Positions 1-9,419 of a stretch of 64,000 bases of DNA are shown here, one piece after another. Under the pieces are notes generated by a model, which was not told where the DNA came from, made no database searches, and saw nothing but the letters and a program-made list of their open reading frames with translations. Made by a program: the position numbers and the translations under genes. The stretch covers positions 1 through 64,000 of the forward strand of contig JBGTHP010000017.1 of NCBI GenBank assembly GCA_041746105.1, in the 5' to 3' direction. How positions within the stretch are numbered: position 1 is the first letter of the stretch; each line of letters starts with the position of its first letter. The stretch comes from JBFHRE01 sp041746105. Its GTDB lineage: Bacteria > Actinomycetota > Acidimicrobiia > Spongiisociales > ZC4RG35.

Positions 1-726
<726 letters not shown>

Positions 727-957
727 ACACTCACTTGACTGCTCCTTTCGGAACAATCGAGATCCTGTCAAGTTTTTGAGTTGCATCCCGACTAGCCGAT
801 TTTGTTGACCGGTTTGTCAATTTAGGTCCCGAGCCTCCTCCGGCGAACCGGACTCGACTCGAGCGATGCATTTGCTCCGTGAGCGATCGAGCGACCGGAC
901 TCGTGACTACGAGCCGACGCCAATGACCGCTTCGGTAGCGCTTGCTGATTTTTGGTG

Positions 958-980
958 CGCTGTTCAGTTGTCAAGGAGCC
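958..980 (-). promoter_or_regulatory. boxA-like antitermination element in rRNA leader
   Basis: The minus-strand sequence GGCTCCTTGACAACTGAACA (980-961) resembles the boxA region found ahead of 16S genes in Gram-positive bacteria, where NusB/S10 load onto the nascent transcript. It sits about 235 bases before the 16S 5' end. The call rests on resemblance and position only. Confidence 0.45.
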
Positions 981-1016
981 CCTCCGGGCCCTGCCGGGCA
1001 GGCAAGGCGGAGCGAC

Positions 1017-1046
1017 ATTGTAAAGACGCTCGTGGATCCCATCCAA
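1017..1046 (-). promoter_or_regulatory. Candidate rRNA promoter
   Basis: On the minus strand TACAAT (1022-1017, five of six consensus bases) follows TTGGAT (1046-1041) with an 18-base spacer. Transcription would begin near 1010, about 30 bases before the boxA-like element, the usual order in rRNA leaders. The -35 match is weak. A second candidate (TTGACT, 16 bases, TACTGT) lies at 1189-1216. Confidence 0.35.
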
Positions 1047-1273
1047 ATTGTGCAGCCAAACTGCTGCGCATCGTGAACGGGCCGGACTCACACTCTGATC
1101 TGGGTCCCTCGGTGCAAACAACATCGAAACGTTGCGGACTCGGGGGACTCAGGCCAAAACCATCGACCGGTTGGCCGACGGAAACGGAACAGTAACACCT
1201 GCTCGAGCAGAGTCAAAGTCAAGGTTCTGCACCGGTTCGACACGCCGACGAGACGCGGAAGCGGCCGAGGCGG

Positions 1274-2467
1274 CTAGACGAGTCTGGCGAAACGACGTTT
1301 GCCGACCTGAAGAACCTTGCCCGCCAGAGCAGCGCGGGCGATTTCGATCTCTCGAACCACTTCACCGTCTACTCGCACCGCCCCTTGCTCGATCAGCCGG
1401 CGAGCCTCTCCACCGGAAGCCGCCAGACCGCCATCGCGAATCAGGCCGGGAAGCGACACCGGATCTTCGTCGGGAAGAGCGACTTCGGCGATGTCATCGG
1501 GGATCTGGTGCTGCTTGAAGATCAAATCGAACCCGGCCTCCGCGATGGTGCCCGATCCTGACCCGTGATAGAGGTCGACGATTTCACGTGCCAAACGCCT
1601 TTTGACATCGCCCGGATGGAGGTCGCCTGTAGCGAGAGCCGACATGATCGACTCGATTTCGTCCTCTCCCACCTCTGTCGCGAGCCGAAACCACTGCGTC
1701 ATCAGGGCGTCGGGAATCGACATGGTCTTTCCGAACATCTCATCCGGTGAATCCACGACCCCGATGTAGTTGCCAAGCGACTGTGACATCTTCTGTACCC
1801 CGTCGGTCCCGATCAAGAGCGGCATTGTGAATGCCACCTGAGGATCCATTTCGTAACGCTCCTGGATGACTCTTCCCATCATCAGATTCCAGAGTTGGTC
1901 GGATCCTCCGAGTTCGATATCGGCTTGAACGGCAATGGAGTCGTATCCTTGCAGGAGCGGATACATGAACTCCATCACCGATATCGGTGATCCTTCGTCG
2001 AATCTGTTGGCAAAGTCGCTGCGTTCCAGCATTTGAGCCACAGTCGACTTCGAGGTGAGTTCCAAGATCCCGAGCATGTCGATGGCTCCAAGCCATTCGG
2101 AGTTGTAGCGGATCTCGAGCGGCTCAGGGAGCAGCACCTTCTTGAACTGGCTCAGAACCGCTTCGGCGTATCCGTTGACCTCATCCGTCGACAGGCGGCG
2201 GCGAGTTTCCGATTTCCCGCTCGGATCGCCGACCTGGGCCGTGAAGTCCCCCACGATGAGAACGGCGGTATGGCCCAGTTCTTGAAAGTGTCTCAGCTTC
2301 CGCAACACCACGGCCCAACCGAGCGTCACCGAGGGGGCGGTCGGATCCATCCCGAGCTTGATCCTGAGCGGCCGATCAAGTTCGAGTTTCTCTTTGAGGG
2401 CCTCTGGCGGGCTGACCGTGTCCACGCCGCGAAGAATGCGGGCGAGCTGCTGATCGACTGGAAGCAT
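1274..2467 (-). CDS. tyrS: Tyrosyl-tRNA synthetase with altered HIGH motif
   Basis: Cytoplasmic class I synthetase that charges tRNA-Tyr. The 397-residue length is normal. The Rossmann core begins around residue 36 (DPTAP at 41-45), the conserved GDFTAQVGDPSGKSETR segment is at 73-89, and a C-terminal S4 RNA-binding domain covers about 335-395. Two signature motifs deviate. The HIGH position reads Thr48-Leu-Gly-Trp51, losing both histidines, and KMSKS reads KMSQS (226-230). The DNA reads ACG CTC GGT TGG across the first motif, so this is not a translation slip. It is the last gene of the infC-to-tyrS run and reads toward the 16S gene. The start is ATG at 2467, with a 77-base gap after the glycosylase gene. 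Confidence 0.93.
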   Translation of the reverse strand: MLPVDQQLARILRGVDTVSPPEALKEKLELDRPLRIKLGMDPTAPSVTLGWAVVLRKLRHFQELGHTAVLIVGDFTAQVGDPSGKSETRRRLSTDEVNGYAEAVLSQFKKVLLPEPLEIRYNSEWLGAIDMLGILELTSKSTVAQMLERSDFANRFDEGSPISVMEFMYPLLQGYDSIAVQADIELGGSDQLWNLMMGRVIQERYEMDPQVAFTMPLLIGTDGVQKMSQSLGNYIGVVDSPDEMFGKTMSIPDALMTQWFRLATEVGEDEIESIMSALATGDLHPGDVKRRLAREIVDLYHGSGSGTIAEAGFDLIFKQHQIPDDIAEVALPDEDPVSLPGLIRDGGLAASGGEARRLIEQGAVRVDGEVVREIEIARAALAGKVLQVGKRRFARLV

Positions 2468-2544
2468 GAGGCGCAGAACCTTAGAGCAGATTGGGATTGG
2501 CCGAGGACTGCATCAGATCCCAGCCCCGATCGAGGGGCTACAGC

Positions 2545-3081
2545 TCACAAATCGGCAACAAATCGCCATGGCGCATCAATTGCTTTGGTGATCCCGATAC
2601 GGGGCGTGACCCGAAAAGGCACTGACGCGCCGGCAGGCTCCAGCCGGACGAGACCGTTGGACAGATCGGTGCCGTCGTGTTCCCTGGTTATCCCGAGCGC
2701 TTGGGCGAGTTTGCCAGGACCATTGGTCAATTCGCTCGCTCGACCCCGCCTCTGCACCATGACGTCCATACCGTCGATCGGGATGCCGTCGCGCAGGAGC
2801 ACACCGGCACCGACGCCGGCGACCCCGGTAACAACGTTTGCGCACCAGTGGATTCCGTACGAGCGATACACGTATAGCCGACCGGGAGGGCCAAACATCG
2901 TTGCGTTGCGAGCAGTGGGACCGGAGAACGAATGACTCGCAGGGTCGTCGTGCCGATATGCCTCGACCTCGACAATTCGCACCGAGGTCAGAAGCCCACC
3001 GATCTGCGAGGTCAAAACGGCACCGAGCAGGAGCGGAGCCACCTCGGGAGCATCGCCTTCGAGCAGACGCAGCCCTTTCAC
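2545..3081 (-). CDS. DNA-3-methyladenine glycosylase, AAG/MPG family
   Basis: Base-excision repair glycosylase that removes alkylated or deaminated purines such as 3-methyladenine. The 178-residue protein carries the family active-site stretch VEVEAYRHDDPASH (37-50), in which Glu40 matches the catalytic glutamate of the human enzyme, a G-rich segment GPPGRLYVYRSYGIHWC, and the substrate-pocket motif NGPGKLAQAL. It is slightly shorter than the usual 190-200 residues but looks complete. The ATG overlaps the argF stop by four bases (3078-3081), so the two genes are translationally coupled. Confidence 0.9.
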   Translation of the reverse strand: MKGLRLLEGDAPEVAPLLLGAVLTSQIGGLLTSVRIVEVEAYRHDDPASHSFSGPTARNATMFGPPGRLYVYRSYGIHWCANVVTGVAGVGAGVLLRDGIPIDGMDVMVQRRGRASELTNGPGKLAQALGITREHDGTDLSNGLVRLEPAGASVPFRVTPRIGITKAIDAPWRFVADL

Positions 3082-3947
3082 CCGAGGAGATGGAGGAGGA
3101 TGGCCTTGAAAGCATGAAGCCGATTTTCTGCCTGATCGAACACACGCGAACGAGGGTGATCGAGCATTCCGACCGTGACCTCCTCGCCACGGTGTGCAGG
3201 GAGGCAGTGTAAAAAGGCGGCCTCTGCCGAGGCGAGGTTGAACAGCGCCTCATCTATCTGAAAACCTGCAAAATGACGCCGCCTCAGCTCGGCCTCTTTC
3301 TCTTGTCCCATGGAGGCCCAAACATCGGTGTAGACGACGTCAGCTCCCGAGACGGCTTCTTTGGGGTCGTTCGTGATGAATACCGATGCGGGTTGCCCTA
3401 CCGGCTCGTAGCCGGCCGGCGATGCCACTCTCATCTCGCCTCCACAGGCAACAACTCCCGCGGCCAGCGATCTGCAGACATTGTTCCCATCGCCGATATA
3501 CGCCACTTTGGCACCGGCCAGGGGCCGCAGCTCGGCAATGGTCATGAGGTCGGCGATGGCCTGGCATGGATGCTCGAGATCGGACAAGAGATTTATCACC
3601 GGCGCATTCATCCCCGCCGCCGTCAGCTCGAGGTCACCGTGGTCGAACACTCGCACCCCGAGAACATCGAGGTACCTATCGAGAACGCGACCTACGTCTT
3701 CCGGTGCCTCCCTGGTACCGAATCCTGTCTGCTCGTTCCGGATCGAAATGGGATGCATCCCGAGTTGGATGGCGGCGATGTCGCAGCTCACCCAGGTCCG
3801 CAGTGATTGTTTCATGAAGAAGAGTCCGATCGATTTACCCGACAAGGCGGTGCGATACCAGCTCGGATCCGACTTGACCGATGCGCCCAATTCGAGGACG
3901 CGGCCGAGCCCTTCGCTCCCGAGGTCGCCGACGGTCAACAGGTTCAC
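3078..3947 (-). CDS. argF: Ornithine carbamoyltransferase (variant carbamoyl-phosphate motif)
   Basis: Joins carbamoyl phosphate to ornithine to give citrulline in arginine synthesis. Ornithine specificity is supported by HPCQ (126-129), the SMG loop (212-214) and HCLPAHRGEEV (247-257). The carbamoyl-phosphate loop, normally STRTR, reads Ser48-Leu-Arg-Thr-Trp52: the serine, first arginine and threonine are kept, but the last arginine is a tryptophan. At 289 residues it is a little shorter than typical OTCases (310-330). It overlaps pheT upstream and the glycosylase downstream by four bases each. No other arginine gene is nearby. A different transcarbamylase of the same fold cannot be excluded. 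Confidence 0.85.
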   Translation of the reverse strand: MNLLTVGDLGSEGLGRVLELGASVKSDPSWYRTALSGKSIGLFFMKQSLRTWVSCDIAAIQLGMHPISIRNEQTGFGTREAPEDVGRVLDRYLDVLGVRVFDHGDLELTAAGMNAPVINLLSDLEHPCQAIADLMTIAELRPLAGAKVAYIGDGNNVCRSLAAGVVACGGEMRVASPAGYEPVGQPASVFITNDPKEAVSGADVVYTDVWASMGQEKEAELRRRHFAGFQIDEALFNLASAEAAFLHCLPAHRGEEVTVGMLDHPRSRVFDQAENRLHAFKAILLHLLG

Positions 3948-6340
3948 AATTGACCTCGGAGCTCTCCGCCGAGGGCGGACGCGGCATCTGCCATCGACTT
4001 GAGGATGGGCTGCACCTCGTCGCCGCTCAAGGTCCGGTCACCTGCTCTCAGGACAAATCGAATGGCAAGGCTCTTGCGACCCGCACCCACGGTGTCTCCG
4101 ATGTACTCGTCAAAAACCCATGACCGTTCGACCAGGCCGCCGGCGGCGGCCGAAGTGGCCGCCAATACGTCGGCCGCCCGAGTCTCCAGTGGGAACAAGA
4201 ACGCCAGATCGAACTCAACCAATGGATACACAGAAGGCCCGTTGAACGATGGACTTCCAGCTGCATTCACAACGCTGGCGAGATCGACCTCGCCGATGAC
4301 GATTCTGCCGGTGAGGTCGAAGCGGCCGGCGATTGTCGGATGGAGTTCACCGATCGTCCCGATACGGACACCGCCGGCAGTGACGGCTGCGGCGCGGACA
4401 GGATGAAAACCGCCCGCCATGAGCGGGGACAGCTCTGAACGAATCGAGAGGCTCTCGGCCACGGCCGACCATATGGCAGATGCGGTATAGAAGTCGACGG
4501 ATCGTGCGCCGGCACCGAGTTCGCTTTGACCGAACGTCCCGCTCATGGCAAAAGCCATACGCTCCGGCTGATCCGGAATACGAGGGTCGTCCGGTGACGG
4601 CCGATCGAAGAACACCCTCCCGACCTCGAACAACGCTACATCGGAGGCACCGTGTGAGTGGTTGTAGCGCAATGCCCTGACCAGGCCTGGGAGGAGGCTC
4701 GTCCGCAGGATCGACTCCTCATCCCGCAGCGGGTTTTTGACCCTGACCACCAACCGCGCCTCGTGGTCTGCCGGATAGGAGAACGCATCGAGGTCGTCGG
4801 GGTTCAAAAAGGTGAGGGAAACGGCCTGGCGCAAACCGGCACCCACCAGAGACCGACGGACACGCTCCACCAGTCGTTGGTCGGCGCCCCAACCAGACCC
4901 CGCCCACGTTGGGAGCGACTCCGCGAACTCGTCCAGCCCGTGCAGCCGCGCGATCTCTTCGACGAGGTCGATCGGCCGGGAGAGGTCGGGGCGAAACGTC
5001 GGAACCTCGACCTCCAACGGATCCGTGCCAGAGACGGTCAGCCCCAGGCTCGTCAACATCGTTGCCACCTGCTCTGGGGTGATACCGCGCCCAAGCGTCC
5101 GATCGACTTCACTCATGGGCAGAGACAATCGCCACGGATCAATCTGGTTCGCCACCACGTCGATGTGGCCGTCGAGGACTTCCCCGCCGGCGATCCGGGC
5201 AAGGAGAGCAACTGCGCGATTGTTGGCGAAGAGCGAGAGGTTTGGATCGACACCGCGCTCGAAACGGGCAGAAGCTTCGGAACGAAGGCCATGCCGACGG
5301 CTCATGTGGAGAATCGTCGGTGGATCCCAGCCGGCAGCCTCCATGTACACCCTCGTGGTCGATTCGACCACCTCGGAATCGAGACCTCCCATCGTTCCCG
5401 CCAGGCTGGTGGGTCCGCCGTCGTCACAGATGACGAGGTCCTCTTGTCCCATCAAACGCTCGACGCCGTCCAGGGTCACCAATGACTCCCCCGCCGTCGC
5501 CCATCGCACCTCGAGCCGATCTCCGCGAACCCGGTCGGCATCGAACGAGTGAAGCGGATGACCCAGTTCGATCATCACATAGTTCGTGACGTCGACGATG
5601 TTCGAGATCGGGCGTACCCCGGCTGCTCTGAGTCTCCTCCGCATCCAATATGGTGAAGGGCCGGGAGTGACACCCGTGACTTCTCGCAAGGTGAATCGGT
5701 TACATCCGTCAACCGCCGAAATCTCGACAGAAACGGCCGGCGACCCTGCGACTGTGACGAGCCTCGCCTCCGGCCGGCGAAATGTGACGTCAAAAAATGC
5801 TCCAAGTTCCCGCGCCACCCCGACCATCGACATCACATCGGGTCGGTTGGGGGTCAGGGCGAGATCAAAAACGGTGTCGGGCAGTTCGATGAACTCGCCA
5901 AAATCGGTTCCAACCGCGGCCGAGTCCTCGAGAACGAGGATCCCGGCGTGTTCATCGCCGAGGCCAAGCTCGCTTTCCGAACAGATCATTCCATGAGACT
6001 CGACCCCACGAATGGCTCGTACCCCGATATCGAAGCCTCCGCTCAGCACCGCACCAGGATTGGCGAACGCCACTTTTGCTCCGGCGCCAAAGTTCCAGGC
6101 GCCACATACGACCTGGATCGGATCGCCACCGGTTGTCACAGAGCAAACCCTCACCTTGTCGGCATCGGGGTGTGCCGACACACTCAGGACCTCGGCGACG
6201 GTCACCCCTGTCCAATCCGCGGTCATCTCTTCGATTCCGTCGACCTCGTGACCGAGCGACTCGAACGCTCGGCGGATCTCACCAACCTCAGCGGTCGGAA
6301 TGTCGATGAATTCGGATAACCACCTGAGTGAGACTCTCAT
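3944..6340 (-). CDS. pheT: Phenylalanyl-tRNA synthetase beta subunit
   Basis: Beta chain of the alpha2-beta2 enzyme that charges tRNA-Phe. The 798-residue length is typical. The N-terminal MRVSLRWLSEFIDIP matches the family start. An EMAP-type tRNA-binding domain covers about 40-150 (HPDADKVRVC, VRAIRGVESHGMICSE), followed by the B3/B4 editing region, B5, the catalytic-like core and a C-terminal anticodon-binding ferredoxin-fold domain over roughly the last 95 residues. It follows pheS after 64 bases and overlaps argF by four. Confidence 0.96.
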   Translation of the reverse strand: MRVSLRWLSEFIDIPTAEVGEIRRAFESLGHEVDGIEEMTADWTGVTVAEVLSVSAHPDADKVRVCSVTTGGDPIQVVCGAWNFGAGAKVAFANPGAVLSGGFDIGVRAIRGVESHGMICSESELGLGDEHAGILVLEDSAAVGTDFGEFIELPDTVFDLALTPNRPDVMSMVGVARELGAFFDVTFRRPEARLVTVAGSPAVSVEISAVDGCNRFTLREVTGVTPGPSPYWMRRRLRAAGVRPISNIVDVTNYVMIELGHPLHSFDADRVRGDRLEVRWATAGESLVTLDGVERLMGQEDLVICDDGGPTSLAGTMGGLDSEVVESTTRVYMEAAGWDPPTILHMSRRHGLRSEASARFERGVDPNLSLFANNRAVALLARIAGGEVLDGHIDVVANQIDPWRLSLPMSEVDRTLGRGITPEQVATMLTSLGLTVSGTDPLEVEVPTFRPDLSRPIDLVEEIARLHGLDEFAESLPTWAGSGWGADQRLVERVRRSLVGAGLRQAVSLTFLNPDDLDAFSYPADHEARLVVRVKNPLRDEESILRTSLLPGLVRALRYNHSHGASDVALFEVGRVFFDRPSPDDPRIPDQPERMAFAMSGTFGQSELGAGARSVDFYTASAIWSAVAESLSIRSELSPLMAGGFHPVRAAAVTAGGVRIGTIGELHPTIAGRFDLTGRIVIGEVDLASVVNAAGSPSFNGPSVYPLVEFDLAFLFPLETRAADVLAATSAAAGGLVERSWVFDEYIGDTVGAGRKSLAIRFVLRAGDRTLSGDEVQPILKSMADAASALGGELRGQL

Positions 6341-6404
6341 GACCCGCTCCCAGGTATCGGACCAACCGTGTCAAGCTTCGCCCGACAGAAAATCGAATCA
6401 CCGA

Positions 6405-7454
6405 TCATGGGAACTGCCTCAAAAAGCGGATGTCGTTCTCGATGAAATGTCTGATGTTGTTGATTCCGTGTCGCACCATGGCGAGTCGTTCGACTCCCAT
6501 GCCGAATGCGAACCCGGTGACGGCACTGGCGTCGTACCCGACCGCGTCGAAAACATTCGGGTCGACCATCCCACATCCCAACATCTCCAACCAGCCGGCG
6601 CCACCACATACCCGGCAGCCCGCCTCGCCGCCATCACACGCAAAACATGAGACATCCAGTTCGGCAGACGGCTCGGTGAATGGAAAAAAGTGGGGACGCA
6701 ACCGGACCGTGGTCTCCGGCCCAAAGAACGCTCTGGCGAAATGGCCGAGGGTCCCTTTCAGATCGGAAAAAGTGAGGTGGGCGTCGACGGCGAGGCCTTC
6801 GATCTGGTGGAACACCGGGAGGTGACTGGCATCGATGGCATCGGCTCGATAGACCTTGCCAGGAACCACTACCGCGACCGGAGGTTTTCGCTCCTCCATC
6901 CAGCGAGCCTGCATCGGTGAAGTGTGGGTCCTCAACAACAACTCGTCGCCCTCTGGAGCCGGAAAATCGAGATAGAGGGTGTCTGACTCAGCCCGCGCCG
7001 GATGAGTCACCGGTGTGTTCAAGGCATCGAAGTTGTACCAACCGAGTTCGGCCTCTGGCCCGTCGGCCACGTCATAACCAAGTCGGACAAAGATGTCACA
7101 CACCTCGTCGATGGTCTGTTGGATCAGATGAGTGGATCCCACTGGCAGTCCAAGCCGTTGCAGAGTGACATCGACGGCGTCGCGTTCGAGCATCGAATTG
7201 GCTTCACTCAGCTCCAGGTCTGAACGCCGCTGATGAATCAGGGGAGTGAGTTGGTTTCTGGCCTCCTGGAGTGCTTTCCCCATCGCGGGTTTTTCCTCTG
7301 GGGGCAGAGATCCGAGGGCTCGCTGGAGCTCGTTGAGGCGTGACCGCTTCCCGATGAGTTCGGCTTCCAATACCTCGAGGTCTTCCAGGGTCTCGGCACC
7401 GGCCAGCCTGTCGGGCGCTGCTTCGATGATGGGCTGAAGTTCGTTACTGGTCAT
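6405..7454 (-). CDS. pheS: Phenylalanyl-tRNA synthetase alpha subunit
   Basis: Catalytic subunit of PheRS. N-terminal coiled-coil, then class II motifs: HPARAESDTLYLD, the RTHTSPMQ motif, FHQIEGLAVD, and FTEPSAELDVSC followed by a CxxC-rich insertion (CFAC...CRVC) seen in many bacterial PheS proteins. The frame is open 26 codons further (to 7532). Those residues are unlike PheS and overlap the methylase gene, whereas MTSNELQPIIEAA at 7454 aligns with the family start, so that start was chosen. No clear Shine-Dalgarno is seen before it. Confidence 0.95.
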   Translation of the reverse strand: MTSNELQPIIEAAPDRLAGAETLEDLEVLEAELIGKRSRLNELQRALGSLPPEEKPAMGKALQEARNQLTPLIHQRRSDLELSEANSMLERDAVDVTLQRLGLPVGSTHLIQQTIDEVCDIFVRLGYDVADGPEAELGWYNFDALNTPVTHPARAESDTLYLDFPAPEGDELLLRTHTSPMQARWMEERKPPVAVVVPGKVYRADAIDASHLPVFHQIEGLAVDAHLTFSDLKGTLGHFARAFFGPETTVRLRPHFFPFTEPSAELDVSCFACDGGEAGCRVCGGAGWLEMLGCGMVDPNVFDAVGYDASAVTGFAFGMGVERLAMVRHGINNIRHFIENDIRFLRQFP

Positions 7455-7485
7455 GAGTGGGTGAGGGCGGGAGGTTAGCGAGGGG

Positions 7486-8235
7486 TCAGGTCGCAGCCAT
7501 CGCCATTCTCCAGCGTGCCAGTTCGTAGGCAATGATGGAACCGGCCACGGAGGCGTTGAGGCTCTCGGTCATACCGGGCATCGGGATTGTCACGGCGACG
7601 TCGGCCGATGCGATCCGCTCTGGCGAGAGTCCGTGCGCCTCGGAGCCGACGAACACCGCCCAATGAAGCGCCGGGTCCAACACCTGCGCCAGCCGAGAGG
7701 GATCGATTCCGCCCCGAACGACCGTGGCGAGTGCGCCGCAACCTTCGGCCGTTTCGACGAACCGAGTGCGGAAGTGGGCGCCGGCACCTGCCCGAAGCGT
7801 CTTGGGTGACCATGGATCCACTCCTGCCGTCACCATCACATCGAGCCCAAAGGCGGCTCCGGCCCTGATCAACGTGCCTGCGTTTCCAGGATCGCTCACC
7901 TCGAGCACGAGCACATCCCGCCGGAGTGGTCGCGGTCCAGGGATCCTCATTGTCGCCACCGGGCCGCGTGGGTGTTCGGTCGGCGCCAGTCTCTCGAGCA
8001 CGGTCTGGGTCACCAGAGTCGCCTCCAACCCGCGGCTTCTCGCCAACTCGATCGAACGAACATCGTCTTCGAGACAAAAGACCATATCTATCGCCTGCCC
8101 GGTCGCCATGGCCTCTTGCAACACGTGAGGGCCCTCGAGCAACGTAAGACCGCTCTCGCGACGTTCGGCCGCCCGCTTGAGGCGAACGGCCGAAACGACA
8201 CGTTGATTCTTGGTGGAGGTGACTACCTCGGTCAT
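7486..8235 (-). CDS. SpoU/TrmH-family RNA 2'-O-methyltransferase
   Basis: SPOUT-fold methyltransferase, probably acting on 23S rRNA or tRNA ribose. The 249-residue protein has an N-terminal substrate-binding region (TSTKNQRVVSAVRLKRAAER, LLEGPHVLQEA) and the knot-forming SAM-binding motifs VLEVSDPGNAGTLIRAGAAF, FVGSEAHGLS and IPMPGMTESLNASVAGSI. A gene of this type between rplT and pheS is a frequent bacterial arrangement. The exact target nucleotide cannot be read from the sequence. It overlaps no neighbour but sits within 20 bases of rplT. Confidence 0.9.
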   Translation of the reverse strand: MTEVVTSTKNQRVVSAVRLKRAAERRESGLTLLEGPHVLQEAMATGQAIDMVFCLEDDVRSIELARSRGLEATLVTQTVLERLAPTEHPRGPVATMRIPGPRPLRRDVLVLEVSDPGNAGTLIRAGAAFGLDVMVTAGVDPWSPKTLRAGAGAHFRTRFVETAEGCGALATVVRGGIDPSRLAQVLDPALHWAVFVGSEAHGLSPERIASADVAVTIPMPGMTESLNASVAGSIIAYELARWRMAMAAT

Positions 8236-8254
8236 GTCCCTGACCCGGTCGGCA

Positions 8255-8605
8255 TCATGAGCCCTTGGCGACCTCGACCAACTGTGCGAATGCGCCCGGA
8301 TCGGAGACTGCCATCTCTGCCAACATCTTGCGGTCGACTTCGATCTCGGCGGCCTTGAGCCCGGCGATGAATTGTGAGTAACTCATCCCGTGCTGACGGG
8401 ACGCTGCATTGATCCTCGCGATCCACAGGCGGCGGAATTCGCCCTTGCGATCCCGACGATCCTTGTACGCATCCTGCATCGCATGCATGACCTGCTCGTT
8501 GGCGGTCTTGAAACGACGACTGCGCGAACCTTTGTATCCGCTGGCCCGGTCGAGCACCTTTTTGTGGCGTCTCTTGGCCTGTACTGCGCGTTTTACTCGT
8601 GCCAT
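8255..8605 (-). CDS. rplT: 50S ribosomal protein L20
   Basis: Binds 23S rRNA early in 50S assembly and in many bacteria represses its own infC-rpmI-rplT operon. The 116-residue basic protein shows the family's MARVKRAVQAKRRHKKVLD start and the RDRKGEFRRLWIARINAAS core. It follows rpmI after nine bases in the classical infC-rpmI-rplT order. Confidence 0.98.
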   Translation of the reverse strand: MARVKRAVQAKRRHKKVLDRASGYKGSRSRRFKTANEQVMHAMQDAYKDRRDRKGEFRRLWIARINAASRQHGMSYSQFIAGLKAAEIEVDRKMLAEMAVSDPGAFAQLVEVAKGS

Positions 8606-8614
8606 CGGTTCCTC

Positions 8615-8809
8615 CTACAGACCCAACTGCTTCTTGATGACCTTGGCATCGCCCGGGGCCAGGTCGGTGGTCCCCTTCAGACGGCGGAATCGATCCTTGC
8701 CCTTTGTCAGTTTTAGGTGTCCCCGGCCAGCCTGCCTGCGTTGCAGCTTGCCAGAACCCGTCACTTTCACACGCTTCTTGGCGCCTGAATGAGTCTTCAT
8801 CTTCGGCAT
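8615..8809 (-). CDS. rpmI: 50S ribosomal protein L35
   Basis: Small (64-residue) basic ribosomal protein with the family start MPKMKTHSGAKKRVKVTGSG and the HLKLTKGKDRFRRLKG segment. It lies four bases downstream of infC and nine bases upstream of rplT. Confidence 0.98.
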   Translation of the reverse strand: MPKMKTHSGAKKRVKVTGSGKLQRRQAGRGHLKLTKGKDRFRRLKGTTDLAPGDAKVIKKQLGL

Positions 8810-8813
8810 TGCC

Positions 8814-9419
8814 CTACTCCTCTTCTTGTGATTGCGAAATCTCGTCCAGCAACTCCGGTTCGTCCTGGCTTGTGCTCTGCTCCGACGAAGGTTCTTCGCT
8901 GCGCTGGGGGCGGCGACGTGCCGGAATCAACGTCATGACCATGTTTCTTCCGTCGAGGGAGGGCGCCTGTTCGACAATTGCGTGGTCACCGATCGCCTCC
9001 ACGAGCCTGATCAAAACTCGCTCGCCGTACTCGGGTCGTTCACGCTCTCTCCCCCGGAACCGAAGGGTGACCTTGACTTTGTCACCGTCATCGAGCCATT
9101 CGGTGGTTTTGCGTACTTGAAGCTGGAAATCGTGTTCGGCGATTCGCGGTGTCAGCCTGGCTTCTTTGATCACGGTCTTGGTCTGCTTTTTCCGGGCCTC
9201 CCGGTCCCTGACCGACTGCTCGTATTTGAACTTGCCGTAATCCATGAGGCGGCAGACAGGCGGTCGAGCATCCGGAGCGACCTCGACGAGATCCAGCTCC
9301 AACTGATCGGCGAGCCAAAGGGCCTCAGCCAGTTTCTTCACCCCGATCTGGGTTCCATCGGGGGCAATCACCCTCACCTCTTGGGCTCGGATGTAGCCGT
9401 TCACACGCAAGTCTGAGAT
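8814..9419 (-). CDS. infC: Translation initiation factor IF-3, probable AUC start
   Basis: Binds the 30S subunit and proofreads start-codon selection. N-domain (ISDLRVNGYIRAQEVRVI, PPVCRLMDYGKFKYEQ), linker and C-domain (VTLRFRGRERERPEYG) are intact. A Ser/Glu-rich tail of about 35 residues follows. The longest frame begins with GTG at 9452, but no ribosome-binding site precedes it. Instead AGGAGG sits 7 bases before an in-frame ATC at 9419, exactly where IF-3 homologues begin. IF-3 genes commonly start at AUU/AUC as part of autoregulation, so this start is preferred, giving 201 residues. If GTG is used, eleven residues are added. Confidence 0.93.
   Translation of the reverse strand: MSDLRVNGYIRAQEVRVIAPDGTQIGVKKLAEALWLADQLELDLVEVAPDARPPVCRLMDYGKFKYEQSVRDREARKKQTKTVIKEARLTPRIAEHDFQLQVRKTTEWLDDGDKVKVTLRFRGRERERPEYGERVLIRLVEAIGDHAIVEQAPSLDGRNMVMTLIPARRRPQRSEEPSSEQSTSQDEPELLDEISQSQEEE

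Larger units (their letters stand above)
727..1273 (-). other. rRNA operon leader / tyrS-16S intergenic region
   Basis: No convincing protein gene is seen in these 547 bases. Just upstream of the 16S 5' end an inverted repeat ACTTGAC (733-739) / GTCAAGT (767-773) could form part of the processing stem that brackets 16S rRNA. A compact GC hairpin (CCTGCC-G-GGCAGG, about 990-1002) lies upstream of a boxA-like element. Two possible promoters can be read. One is TTGGAT-18-TACAAT at 1017-1046. The other is TTGACT-16-TACTGT with an extended TG at 1189-1216. The short open frames on both strands here have no recognisable similarity and are probably chance. Confidence 0.6.

Noticed and set aside
2468..2544. 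T-box leader before tyrS
   Set aside because: Only 77 bases separate it from the glycosylase gene, and no AGGGTGG-type T-box core is present.
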